From PWND01 sp964614525 (GTDB lineage Bacteria > Bacteroidota > Bacteroidia > Bacteroidales > UBA7960), in the NCBI GenBank assembly GCA_964614525.1, contig CAZTPA010000070.1, positions 1 through 13,011 on the forward strand: a stretch of 13,011 nt of DNA. Direction: 5' to 3'. The position numbers and the translations under genes are program-made. The notes beneath the pieces are model-generated. The model searched no databases and had not been told where the DNA came from. It saw only the letters and a program-made list of their open reading frames with translations. Shown in pieces: positions 1 to 7,755 of this stretch (the first letter of the stretch is position 1; every line of letters starts with the position of its first letter).

Positions 1-24
1 GCTTCGGGTTTAGACGACATAAAA

Positions 25-369
25 CTACATACTTTCCCTCAATTTTTTTGGCAAGCCTGCAACAACCAAATCATAAGAATCTTTTATCCATTCCTTAATT
101 TGTTTGTCAGAGAGACGGCCGCCGGTTTTAATACTGTTCCAGTGTTTTTTATTCATGTGATAACCCGGAATAACTTCATCAAACTGTTCTCTGAGCCTTA
201 TAGCTTTTTCAGGGTCACATTTCACATTTATATAATCAAAAGCATCAATGTCAGTAAGGCAAAACATTTTTCCTTTTACATAAAATACCAAAGTAGTTTC
301 ATCAAAAGGAAGTTTTTCCTCAACACTTTTGAAAGAAAGGCAATAATCGCGGAATTCTTCGATGTTCAT
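25..369 (-). CDS. MmcQ/YjbR family DNA-binding-like protein
   Basis: The 114-residue protein has the full length and conserved core of the MmcQ/YjbR (CyaY-like fold) family. It has an N-terminal helix (IEEFRDYCLSF), the central strands around FYVKGKMFCL, and the family signature PGYHMNKKHWNSI (about residues 68-80), followed by a C-terminal helix with SYDLVVAGLPKK. Family members are small cytosolic proteins with a double-wing-like fold. Their biochemical role is mostly unknown, and DNA binding has been proposed from structure. The ATG lies 2 bp after the amidase stop codon, so it is probably the last gene of the CoA-transferase/amidase transcript. No metal-binding or catalytic motif is visible. 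The family assignment is firm; a link to catabolism rests only on position and may be incidental. Confidence 0.88.
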   Translation of the reverse strand: MNIEEFRDYCLSFKSVEEKLPFDETTLVFYVKGKMFCLTDIDAFDYINVKCDPEKAIRLREQFDEVIPGYHMNKKHWNSIKTGGRLSDKQIKEWIKDSYDLVVAGLPKKLRESM

Positions 370-371
370 GT

Positions 372-1667
372 TTATATTTTATTGGTAGAACAAAGCTGTA
401 TTAATTTTTCATCCTCTCCCCAAGCTCCTGCAAGCTGAAGCCCAATTGGTAGTCCTGAGCTGATTTTATCCCCGGGAATTGAGAGTGTCGGAACTCCCAT
501 AAATGTCCAAGGTAAATTCATTAAAGGGCTGCCTGTTGATTGTAATCCTTTGGGAGCAGTATCTATAGCCGACGGACTAATCCAAATGCCAATTCCTTCA
601 GATTCTGATATTTGGCGGAAATTATTTTTAATACGATTTTGCAGGTCAAAAGCTTCGGAAAGAGCTGCTTGTGAAATATTTTGCCCTTCTTCAATAAGAT
701 TCTTTGAATGCTCGCTGAAAAGATTGCCGTATTCTTTGAATCTTGCTTTGTGAACAAGTGCAAATTCTGAGGCTATAATTTTTCTGTGGGCTTTATTAAT
801 CTTGTCAATATCTTCAAAAGCATTTATTTCCAAAACAGAAAACCCCCGATCTTTAAAGCGCTTTATTTTATTTTGGAACCATTCGTAAACTTCTTTTGTA
901 GCTTGTTGTAAAAAAGCTCCTGTGGGAACTCCAATAATTGGTTTTTGAGAATATGTCGGTGATGATTTTTTCCAATTTTTAAGAAGCAAACTTGCTACAA
1001 GCTCAACTCCTTCAATGTCCTGTGTAAAAAAGCCAACATGATCAGCTGTTGGGGAAAAGGGAACAACTCCCTTCGTTGAAATTCTTCCGGATGTTGGTTT
1101 AAAACCATATACACCACAATAAGATGCAGGCCGGGAAACAGATCCTATTGTTTGAGTACCAAGAGCCAAGGGTGCCAGCCCGGCAGCTACAGCAGCGGCA
1201 GAACCGCTGCTTGAACCTCCCGGAGTATGATTAGTATTATGTGGATTTGTTGTTGGCCCGGCTTGAAAGTATGCAAATTCTGTTGTATGTGTTTTTCCCA
1301 AAATTATAGCTCCGGCATTTTTTAAAATACTCACAACCTCTGATTCTTTATCTTCAAAAGCCGATGAAGGTAATTTTGATCCTGCATGAGTTTCAAATCT
1401 ATCTGCAATAAAAATGTCTTTAACGCCAATGGGAACTCCAAACAATGGCGGGCGATTATTAATATCGGGAAATTTTAATATTAACTCTTTGGCAGCAGCA
1501 AGCAGCCGTTCTCTTCTGTTTGTTTCGTGCAAAAGAGAATGAATGTTTGGTTCAACATTGTCTATTCTATCGCACAAATCTTTAATAAACTCTTCCAAAG
1601 GAATTTCATTTGTCCGCAGTTTACCGGCAATTTCAAAAAGAGGCAGATTATGAATGAATTTTGCCAT
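372..1667 (-). CDS. Amidase signature (AS) family hydrolase
   Basis: This is a 431-residue amidase-signature enzyme, close to the family's usual 430-500 residues. The catalytic triad is intact: Lys83 in PIGVKDIF, cis-Ser152 in GGSSSGSA (150-157), and the nucleophile Ser176 in GTQTIGSVSRPASYCG (170-185), spaced as in fatty-acid amide hydrolase. The family hydrolyses amide bonds (malonamidase, indoleacetamide hydrolase, allophanate hydrolase, GatA). The substrate cannot be read from sequence. GatA is unlikely because no gatB or gatC is adjacent. No signal peptide or membrane segment is seen, so it should be cytosolic. The ATG lies 12 bp after the CoA-transferase stop and the gene is followed 2 bp later by the MmcQ-like gene, so the three are probably cotranscribed. 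I infer a role in freeing ammonia from an amide acid before CoA activation. Confidence 0.93.
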   Translation of the reverse strand: MAKFIHNLPLFEIAGKLRTNEIPLEEFIKDLCDRIDNVEPNIHSLLHETNRRERLLAAAKELILKFPDINNRPPLFGVPIGVKDIFIADRFETHAGSKLPSSAFEDKESEVVSILKNAGAIILGKTHTTEFAYFQAGPTTNPHNTNHTPGGSSSGSAAAVAAGLAPLALGTQTIGSVSRPASYCGVYGFKPTSGRISTKGVVPFSPTADHVGFFTQDIEGVELVASLLLKNWKKSSPTYSQKPIIGVPTGAFLQQATKEVYEWFQNKIKRFKDRGFSVLEINAFEDIDKINKAHRKIIASEFALVHKARFKEYGNLFSEHSKNLIEEGQNISQAALSEAFDLQNRIKNNFRQISESEGIGIWISPSAIDTAPKGLQSTGSPLMNLPWTFMGVPTLSIPGDKISSGLPIGLQLAGAWGEDEKLIQLCSTNKI

Positions 1668-1679
1668 TATACATGAATT

Positions 1680-2867
1680 TTACAATACTCCACTATCTTT
1701 AAGTTCATTTACTTCATTTTCAGTCAAGCCAAGCATATTTGACAAAACCTCGAAATTATGTTCTCCGATTTCAGGAGCGGCACTTCTGCTTGTGCACTCT
1801 TCCAACGAGCTCATTTTTATTGGATTACCTGCAATTTTTATTTTTCCCGCTTTTTTATCTTCAACATCAACAATCATATTTCTGGCATTAATCTGAGGTT
1901 CAGAAAACAGATTTTCAATGGTATTGATAGGGCCACAAGGTACGCCTGCATTATCTATAATTTCAACCCATTCCGCAGAAGTTTTTGTTGAAAACGTATT
2001 GTCAAGTTCTTCAACCAAGTCAGACAAATTTTGTGTGCGCAAATCATTGGTTGTGAAGCGTGTATTAAGCAAAAGATCAATTCTACCGATCGCTTCACAG
2101 AGCTTTTTCCAAAGAGAATCATTTCCTGCAGCAACCACAAAATAACTGTCACTAGCTTTAAATGCCTGGAATGGCGCAATAGTAGGATGTCTGTTTCCCA
2201 GTGGTTGAGGAGATTTGCCTTCAACCTGATAACGTGTAATTGCATTCTCAAGAATTGAAACCTGACAATCTAACATAGCCACATCCACTTTCTGGCCTAA
2301 GCCGGTATTATTACGATGCTGTAATGCAGCAAGAATGCCTATTGCAGAGTATAAAGATGCAGTGATATCTCCCAAAGACATTCCTACACGGGTAGGAGGG
2401 GTTTCCGGCCAACCTGTAATACTCATTATACCTCCCATTGCCTGCGCAAGAATATCGTAGGAAGCTTTTTTCGAACTCGGACCGGAATGTCCATATCCGG
2501 AAGATGCAGCATAAATAAGTTTGGGATTCAAATCTTTGAGTGTATCATATCCCAGTCCAAGCTTCTCCATAGTTCCGGGACGGAAGTTTTCAATAATGAC
2601 ATCAAAATTCTTTATCAGGTTTTTAAAAATTTCTTTGCCTTTTTCTGTCTTAAGATTAATGGAAATACTTTTTTTCTCCCTGTTAATGCTCAGAAAGTAA
2701 AGACTTTGGCCATTCTTAAACGGACCGAAAGATCTGGCATCATCCCCTGTTCCGGGCACTTCAACTTTTGTCACTTCAGCGCCTAAGTCGCTAAGAATCA
2801 TTGTACAAAATGGCCCGGCCAAAACTCTGGTCAGATCAAGTATTTTTAAATTTTCTAGAGGCTTCAT
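1680..2867 (-). CDS. Class III (CaiB/BaiF) CoA-transferase
   Basis: This 395-residue protein is a full-length family III CoA-transferase. The N-terminus carries the signature ILDLTRVLAGPFCTMILSDL (about 9-28) and a KVEVPGTGDDAR segment. The conserved catalytic aspartate is Asp167 in VGMSLGDITASL, equivalent to Asp169 of formyl-CoA:oxalate CoA-transferase. IIENFRPGTM (91-100) and PCGPINT near residue 310 are also typical. The family moves CoA between acyl-CoA donors and carboxylic acids such as oxalate, carnitine, succinate or mesaconate; the substrate here is not readable. The ATG overlaps by 4 nt (ATGA) the stop of a short possible ORF upstream and no other in-frame start is obvious. It is the first clear gene of the three-gene run ending with the amidase and the MmcQ-like protein, which suggests that the amidase product is activated as a CoA thioester. 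Confidence 0.93.
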   Translation of the reverse strand: MKPLENLKILDLTRVLAGPFCTMILSDLGAEVTKVEVPGTGDDARSFGPFKNGQSLYFLSINREKKSISINLKTEKGKEIFKNLIKNFDVIIENFRPGTMEKLGLGYDTLKDLNPKLIYAASSGYGHSGPSSKKASYDILAQAMGGIMSITGWPETPPTRVGMSLGDITASLYSAIGILAALQHRNNTGLGQKVDVAMLDCQVSILENAITRYQVEGKSPQPLGNRHPTIAPFQAFKASDSYFVVAAGNDSLWKKLCEAIGRIDLLLNTRFTTNDLRTQNLSDLVEELDNTFSTKTSAEWVEIIDNAGVPCGPINTIENLFSEPQINARNMIVDVEDKKAGKIKIAGNPIKMSSLEECTSRSAAPEIGEHNFEVLSNMLGLTENEVNELKDSGVL

Positions 2868-3019
2868 TCGTAAAAGTTTGATTTAAAATTCTTGTATGTA
2901 ACTCCCATGATATTATGTTCATGTTCGTTTTGTAATTTGCATGGGGGATATAGGCCCGCACTTATGCTTTCTTGCTTTATTTCAGACAATTCGGCAGCAT
3001 TTCTAAAAAACCAATGCAT
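2864..3019 (-). CDS. Possible 51-residue small ORF (doubtful)
   Basis: This ORF starts with ATG inside the 3' end of the Fic gene in another frame (43 nt overlap). It runs without a stop through the otherwise empty interval and ends in a TGA that overlaps the CoA-transferase ATG by 4 nt. The predicted peptide starts MHWFFRNAAELSEIKQ, contains SISAGLYPPCKLQNEHEHN, and ends FKSNFYE. I recognise no family. The start-stop overlap with the next gene is the kind that supports translational coupling, and the open frame fills the interval exactly. However, a 51-codon ORF is short enough to occur by chance in such DNA, and no clear ribosome binding site is seen. It could be a leader peptide, a small protein, or noise. 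Confidence 0.22.
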   Translation of the reverse strand: MHWFFRNAAELSEIKQESISAGLYPPCKLQNEHEHNIMGVTYKNFKSNFYE

Positions 3020-3747
3020 TTATCATAATTCAGTTCATAATAATTCACGCCCAGATTTATTGTCTCATAATATTTCGCTTGGTTATTTTTGTAGTATTCT
3101 TCAGACGGCATTTTCCAAAAGTCACGTCCTAATTTTTCTGCAACAAACCATTTTTCAATTAATCGCGCTGCTCTGCCATTGCCATCTCTGAATGGATGTA
3201 TGTGTGAAAATTGCAGATGAAGCAAGGATGCAAAATAAAAGACTTCAATTTCATTTAGGTCAGATGAAATTAATTCATTTACATCCCTGAAAAAAACTTT
3301 CATTTCTTTCTCCACAAATTCAGGCTCAACAGCCATATAAGCCAAACCTGATTTTCCAAAAACACCAACTTGTTCAACATGGTATTTACCTCTTTTACTT
3401 TTTATCAATAAAGTGTTTGAAAATATTTTATGACAATTCAATACGTTTTTCTCATTTAGTTTGTTATTCTGAGCAAACTCGTATGCTTCAACCAAATCTT
3501 CAATTTCTTCAATTTCTTCAATTTCTTTTCCTACTTTGAATTTATCCTTGTTCATTTCATAATTCATGTAAGAATTCAAATCAATACTATTCCCTTCAAT
3601 ATTAGATGAGTAAACAGCAGAAGACTTAGTCAAAAATTCAAATTCTCCGGGATTTTCTGAAAAATCAAATTCCTTAATTAATTCAGGAATTTCATTCCCA
3701 ATTGACTTTTTATATAGGTCTAAATATTTTCTTTCAGTAACTCTCAT
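2977..3747 (-). CDS. Fic domain protein (putative AMPylator), self-inhibited class
   Basis: This 256-residue protein carries the canonical Fic core HPFRDGNGRAAR (184-195), with catalytic His184 and the nucleotide-binding GNGR loop. Fic enzymes usually transfer AMP from ATP to Ser, Thr or Tyr of a target protein. An N-terminal SSNIEG motif (47-52) fits the (S/T)xxxE(G/N) inhibitory helix, with Glu51 expected to block ATP binding. That would make it a class II (intramolecularly inhibited) Fic protein needing no separate antitoxin. A short acidic repeat (EIEEIEEIED, about 75-84) lies between this motif and the core. No C-terminal winged-helix DNA-binding domain is evident, unlike longer Fic relatives. 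A likely -7 box lies 20 nt upstream of the ATG, so it is probably transcribed separately from the upstream hydroxylase genes. The target is unknown. Confidence 0.92.
   Translation of the reverse strand: MRVTERKYLDLYKKSIGNEIPELIKEFDFSENPGEFEFLTKSSAVYSSNIEGNSIDLNSYMNYEMNKDKFKVGKEIEEIEEIEDLVEAYEFAQNNKLNEKNVLNCHKIFSNTLLIKSKRGKYHVEQVGVFGKSGLAYMAVEPEFVEKEMKVFFRDVNELISSDLNEIEVFYFASLLHLQFSHIHPFRDGNGRAARLIEKWFVAEKLGRDFWKMPSEEYYKNNQAKYYETINLGVNYYELNYDKCIGFLEMLPNCLK
3501..3527 (-). repeat. Three perfect 9-bp tandem repeats inside the Fic gene
   Basis: The plus-strand unit CAATTTCTT is repeated three times head to tail (3501-3509, 3510-3518, 3519-3527). It encodes the acidic Glu-Ile-Glu run between the inhibitory motif and the catalytic core. 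The unit is a multiple of three, so slippage would change protein length without a frameshift. Confidence 0.85.
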
Positions 3748-3767
3748 TTATTCAAAATAGTTAAACA

Positions 3768-3775
3768 CAAATATA
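3768..3775 (-). promoter_or_regulatory. Bacteroidota-type -7 box for the Fic gene
   Basis: On the minus strand this reads TATATTTG, a perfect fit to the TAnnTTTG -7 element of Bacteroidota, 20 nt upstream of the Fic ATG. A TTTG at 3793-3790 is the nearest upstream match, but its 14-nt spacing is shorter than the usual 19-21 nt, so the -33 element is doubtful. The predicted leader would be very short. Confidence 0.4.
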
Positions 3776-3816
3776 CTCAATATTAATGTCAAATCATTAT
3801 ACAGCTGTGGTTTCTA

Positions 3817-3852
3817 AGAATGAAGAACAACTTATATAAATCTCTTCATTCT
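3817..3852. terminator. Hairpin between hydroxylase and Fic genes
   Basis: A perfect 10-bp stem (AGAATGAAGA at 3817-3826 pairing with TCTTCATTCT at 3843-3852) encloses a 16-nt loop, about 120 nt past the molybdenum-subunit stop. The only T-tract (3854-3859) follows the stem on the plus strand, whereas the genes are read on the minus strand. As a minus-strand terminator it lacks a U-tract. It may instead be an mRNA 3'-end stabiliser, or it may terminate plus-strand transcription. Confidence 0.35.
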
Positions 3853-3972
3853 GTTTTTTACTTTTTGAAAATCTTGTTTTGTTAAATAAATACTTCTGTA
3901 TAAAAACAGGCATGTAACACTTGACACACAAGGGCTACCGCTGAAGACCATACAAGAGTTCATTTATTACTT

Positions 3973-6318
3973 TTATTCTTCCCCCTTTTTTAATATTTCC
4001 AAACAAATCTTTTCTGCTGTAATAGGCATTGTTTTTATTCTGATATTCAGGGCATTATCAATAGCATTAGCAATCATGGGTGCAACCGGAATCATTGTAT
4101 GTTCGCCCATGCCTCTGGCACCAAATGGGCCATCAGGTTGCGCAACCTCAATGATTATAGGAATAATTTCATCAGGGATATCTAAGGCTGTTGGTATTTT
4201 ATAGTCTGTAAAATTTGGGTTCAACATTTTACCTCTATGGTCAAATTTCATATCTTCATAAAGAACTGTAGAAATTCCCTGCATTATACCACCCACTATT
4301 TGTCCATCAACCAGGCTGGGATTTAATGCTTTTCCGCAATCCACGGCTTCAACAATTTTTTTCACCTTTACTTTGCCTGTTTGCTTGTCAATTTCGATTA
4401 TCGTAGCTGCAGCTCCAACAGTGTAATGCACATTTGGATGCCCGCCCTGACTTGTTTCCGGATCTGCATTAGTTGATGTGTATTCGGGCATAAAAGATCC
4501 TCTGCCTATAATCGGGCCACCTTTAAATGTTCCGTCTTCCATTTGAATTCCGTTTATTACAAAATCCTTCAGCGCCAGCACAAATTTGGGATCTGTTTTG
4601 CACTTCACCTTTTCATCTTCCAGGTAAAGCATGTCTTTGGGAAGATATTTTGTTCTTGCAATAAGGTCAAAAATTTGTTCTCTTGCGTCAATGGCGGCTT
4701 TTTTAACAGCATTTCCACAGCCCCATGTAATGTGAGATGCTACTGTTTGCCATTCGTAAGGATTTCTGTCGGTATCAGGATTTTCGGTGCGGATTTTTGA
4801 AACAGGAACAGATAATATTTCCGCAGCAATTTGTGCCATAACTGTTAAGAATCCCTGGCCAAGATCCATTCCTGAAACCAGAATGTTTATACTTGCATCT
4901 TCATTCATTTTCAAAAAGCATGACGAAGAAGCATTAGGAGGCATTGCAGGAGCCTTCCAGAAAAGAGAAAATCCTTTTCCTATTGCCACATCCGGGCTTG
5001 AGGGCTTAAGTTTTTCACTCCATTTTATTTCTTTCTCAACGGCATCAATAGCCTGAAGCAAACCGTTCGGATTCATGTGAGCTCCGTAAGCTGTAAGGTC
5101 TCCTTCTTTTATTGCATTACGGCGACGAATTTCGATAGAATCAATACCAAGATGCTTGGCAATACGATCCATATGAGATTCCAGACCAAAAAGAAACTCA
5201 GAATAACCGAAACCACGATAAGGCCCGCCCGGAGGAAGGTTTGTATAAATACAATATGAATCGATAGATGCATTTTCAACTTTATATGGTCCGATAGCAG
5301 AAAGTCCAACGGCATTAACAACATTAGCACCATATTCTACATAAGCACCTGCATCCCAGAAAAGTTCATGGTGCAGAGCAGTAATCCTGCCGTCTTTTTT
5401 TACACCGATTTTCAGATTTGCAACAACGCCAAGTCTTTGATATGTATTATAAAATTCTCTTTCACGATTCCACATAACTTTAACAGGATGCCCCTGAACT
5501 TTCATGGCAACGGCAGCAGCAATAATTTCCATTGTAACGCCTGCCTTTGAGCCAAATCCGCCTCCAACATGAGGAGCGATAACTCTGACATCATTATGCT
5601 TTATACCTAATGGCGCCAAAGCATTTGCAAACAAGTTGCGCTGGGTATGCGGCGATTGCGACGAAGCCCAAACGGTTAATCGTCCCGAATGATCATATTT
5701 TGCAACTGCTGCGTGAAATTCTATTGCGCAATGTGAATAACGCGGCACCTCATAAGTATCATCCAAAACATAATCAGCATCTTTAAAACCTTTATCCACA
5801 TCACCTTTTCTAATTTTCCTGTGATGAGCAATATTTGTTTTTGGTTTTGGAAAAAACCATGGAACATGCTCGTAGTTTTCGAGATCAGGATGAATAAGAT
5901 TTGCATTTTTCTTTACTGCATCAACAGGACTAAGCACTTTAGGAAGAGGGGAGTAGTTGACCTTCACCAACTTAGCAGCTTTTTTCGCAGCCTGAGGTGT
6001 GCGAGCAACAACCGCAGCAATTTGTTCTCCAAAAAATCTTACCCTGTCTTGTGCAAAGATGAATCTATCTTTCATATAAAGACCAAAGTTGTAAGGAAAG
6101 TCTTTACCGGTAACCACAGCTAATACTTCCGGCACTTTTTCAGCTTCAGAAGTATCGATGCTGTTAATCATAGCATGTGCATGAGGACCTTCAACAATTT
6201 CGGCATAGAGCAAATCGGGCCCAAATTCCAGATCGTCGGTATAAAGAGCTGCTCCTGATACTTTTTCTTTTCCATCAACTCTGACAGATGATTGGCCAAT
6301 AAATTTATGTTTTTCCAT
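3973..6318 (-). CDS. Molybdenum hydroxylase, Mo-cofactor (large) subunit, xanthine dehydrogenase family
   Basis: This 781-residue protein is a full-length molybdopterin-binding subunit of the xanthine dehydrogenase/aldehyde oxidase/CO dehydrogenase superfamily. Visible landmarks are the N-terminal a/b-hammerhead domain (about 18-130), the cofactor loop GGGFGSKAG (252-260), the active-site loop GPYRGFG (365-371), a DLGQG segment, and the C-terminal GMGEHTMIPV with the presumed catalytic base Glu739. The enzyme hydroxylates a heterocycle or aldehyde carbon using water oxygen. The YRGFG loop resembles xanthine-dehydrogenase-type enzymes and lacks the AYxCSFR loop of true CO dehydrogenase, so CO is not the substrate. 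The ATG follows the 2Fe-2S gene stop by 3 bp, as in a coxMSL-type order. No XdhC-type maturation factor is in the window. The exact substrate is unknown; an N-heterocycle is inferred from the neighbouring hydrolase and carbamoyltransferase genes. Confidence 0.96.
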   Translation of the reverse strand: MEKHKFIGQSSVRVDGKEKVSGAALYTDDLEFGPDLLYAEIVEGPHAHAMINSIDTSEAEKVPEVLAVVTGKDFPYNFGLYMKDRFIFAQDRVRFFGEQIAAVVARTPQAAKKAAKLVKVNYSPLPKVLSPVDAVKKNANLIHPDLENYEHVPWFFPKPKTNIAHHRKIRKGDVDKGFKDADYVLDDTYEVPRYSHCAIEFHAAVAKYDHSGRLTVWASSQSPHTQRNLFANALAPLGIKHNDVRVIAPHVGGGFGSKAGVTMEIIAAAVAMKVQGHPVKVMWNREREFYNTYQRLGVVANLKIGVKKDGRITALHHELFWDAGAYVEYGANVVNAVGLSAIGPYKVENASIDSYCIYTNLPPGGPYRGFGYSEFLFGLESHMDRIAKHLGIDSIEIRRRNAIKEGDLTAYGAHMNPNGLLQAIDAVEKEIKWSEKLKPSSPDVAIGKGFSLFWKAPAMPPNASSSCFLKMNEDASINILVSGMDLGQGFLTVMAQIAAEILSVPVSKIRTENPDTDRNPYEWQTVASHITWGCGNAVKKAAIDAREQIFDLIARTKYLPKDMLYLEDEKVKCKTDPKFVLALKDFVINGIQMEDGTFKGGPIIGRGSFMPEYTSTNADPETSQGGHPNVHYTVGAAATIIEIDKQTGKVKVKKIVEAVDCGKALNPSLVDGQIVGGIMQGISTVLYEDMKFDHRGKMLNPNFTDYKIPTALDIPDEIIPIIIEVAQPDGPFGARGMGEHTMIPVAPMIANAIDNALNIRIKTMPITAEKICLEILKKGEE

Positions 6319-6321
6319 GAT

Positions 6322-6780
6322 TTAATGCTTCTTAGTTACTTCTAAAACAGCGTCAATTACAGGTTTATAACCAGTGCAACGACACAAATTTCCCGCTATA
6401 GATTCTTTTATTTCCTGCTCTGAGGGATGAGGATTTTTCTTAATCAATTCCGTTACAGAAAGAATCATTCCCGGTGCGCAATATCCACACTGGTATGCAT
6501 TTCTTTCATTAAGAGCTGTTTGCAAAGGTGTTAGACCATCTTTGGAAATACCTTCCAGTGTGAGAATATCCTGTCCATCAACTTCGATGGCAAGAATCAG
6601 GCAGCTTCTGACTGTTTTTCCGTTTAAGATAACAGTGCAGGCTCCGCAATCTCCGCTATCACATCCGCATTTCGGACTTTTTACGCCCATCTTATCACGA
6701 AGCACTTCAAGCAGAACTTCATTTGGCGTAACGTTAATAAAACGCATTTCTCCGTTTAGAGTGAATGATATTTTTTTCAT
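6322..6780 (-). CDS. Molybdenum hydroxylase, 2x[2Fe-2S] (small) subunit
   Basis: This 152-residue protein has both iron-sulphur domains of the family. The N-terminal plant-type ferredoxin cluster uses Cys40, Cys45, Cys48 and Cys60 in CGCDSGDCGACTV and RSC. The C-terminal helical-bundle cluster uses Cys98 and Cys101 (QCGYCAPG) and Cys133 and Cys135 (LCRCTGYKP). It carries electrons from the Mo site to FAD or an external acceptor. No signal peptide is present, so the enzyme should be cytoplasmic, unlike the Tat-exported, YagT-like small subunits. The gene starts 2 nt downstream of the FAD-subunit stop (1 bp between them) and is followed by the large subunit after 3 bp, so the three subunits are tightly coupled. 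Confidence 0.97.
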   Translation of the reverse strand: MKKISFTLNGEMRFINVTPNEVLLEVLRDKMGVKSPKCGCDSGDCGACTVILNGKTVRSCLILAIEVDGQDILTLEGISKDGLTPLQTALNERNAYQCGYCAPGMILSVTELIKKNPHPSEQEIKESIAGNLCRCTGYKPVIDAVLEVTKKH

Positions 6781-6781
6781 A

Positions 6782-7666
6782 CTAATGTTTTTTAGTAATA
6801 AGTTTTGGCTTTTTTAATCTTTCAACAGCTGCATTAATGGCTCTTTCAAACATAACCTTTGTCATATGCATTCGATATTCTTTGGTTGCTCTGACATCAG
6901 TTATCGGACAAATAATTTTATTAATCATCTCCTTTGCTTCAGCAATTGACTGAGAATTAATGCCTTTTTCTTTAAGAAAAGCTTCCAGCTTTGGTGAGCG
7001 TTTTGGGATGGGGCCAACAGAGCCAAAAGCAACATTACAGCTGCCATCAGAAAACAGCAATACCCCAACATTTGCCTGCGACAAATCTTCTCCTGAGTAT
7101 CGCATCATTTTCTGATATGCACCGGCATATTTAAGTTTTGGAATGGGAATAGAGACATGTGTTACCATCTCTTGTTCACCGACAGAGGTTTTTCTGTTCT
7201 CAACAAACCATTTTTGAACAGGAACATCCCTTTTTCCATCCACTCCAACACAATGAATTACAGCATCGTGAACCAACAATGGAGCTGCACTATCCATACA
7301 TGCTACTGCCGAACAGATATTTCCAACCATTGTAGCACGATTTCTTACACCATTAGAAGCAACCAAACCGGCAGCTTCATATAAGATGTACGCATTATCA
7401 CGCACAACTTTAGATTCAAGAATTTCATTAAAAGTTACCAAAGCACCTATATGTAATCTGTCGTTAATGATTTCAATCTGTTTAAGAGTTTCAATTCCTT
7501 TAATATCGATTAGTATTTCGGGAACTCTAAAACCTTGCTTAACTTCATTCGTCAGATCTGTGCCACCGGCCAAAACTCTGGCATTTTTTCCATGCTTGCC
7601 AAGCAGCTGAATTGCCTCATCAAGAGTTAAAGGTTTTTCATAGCCAAATTCATAGGGAATAGCCAT
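6782..7666 (-). CDS. Molybdenum hydroxylase, FAD-binding (medium) subunit
   Basis: This 294-residue protein is a CoxM/XdhB-type FAD subunit. It shows the pyrophosphate-binding AGGTDL (33-38) and the second FAD motif TMVGNICSA (112-120), followed by CMDSAAPLLVHDA, and a C-terminal CO-dehydrogenase flavoprotein domain (about 175-280). The length is normal and there is no room for the extra [4Fe-4S] loop of 4-hydroxybenzoyl-CoA reductase. It passes electrons from the 2Fe-2S centres to an acceptor such as NAD+ or ferredoxin; which one cannot be told from sequence. It is first of the three subunit genes. A 167-bp interval separates it from the cyclase gene, so a second promoter or a processing site may lie there. 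Confidence 0.95.
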   Translation of the reverse strand: MAIPYEFGYEKPLTLDEAIQLLGKHGKNARVLAGGTDLTNEVKQGFRVPEILIDIKGIETLKQIEIINDRLHIGALVTFNEILESKVVRDNAYILYEAAGLVASNGVRNRATMVGNICSAVACMDSAAPLLVHDAVIHCVGVDGKRDVPVQKWFVENRKTSVGEQEMVTHVSIPIPKLKYAGAYQKMMRYSGEDLSQANVGVLLFSDGSCNVAFGSVGPIPKRSPKLEAFLKEKGINSQSIAEAKEMINKIICPITDVRATKEYRMHMTKVMFERAINAAVERLKKPKLITKKH

Positions 7667-7755
7667 AAGTATGTTTTTTTAAATAATTTTTTTTCACAGC
7701 TTATTTATCTTATTAATTATGATGTAAAAATCAGGGTGTACAATAATGCACAGTA

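Noticed and set aside
372..1667. GatA subunit of glutamyl-tRNA amidotransferase
   Set aside because: No gatB or gatC neighbour is present and the context is catabolic; a general amidase-signature hydrolase is the safer call.
2977..3747. Toxin-antitoxin pair with Fic as toxin
   Set aside because: The inhibitory SxxxEG motif lies within the Fic protein itself, and no separate FicA-like antitoxin ORF with that motif was found next to it.
3973..7666. Carbon monoxide dehydrogenase (coxMSL)
   Set aside because: The gene order fits, but the large subunit lacks the Cys-containing active-site loop of form I CO dehydrogenase and has a YRGFG loop instead.
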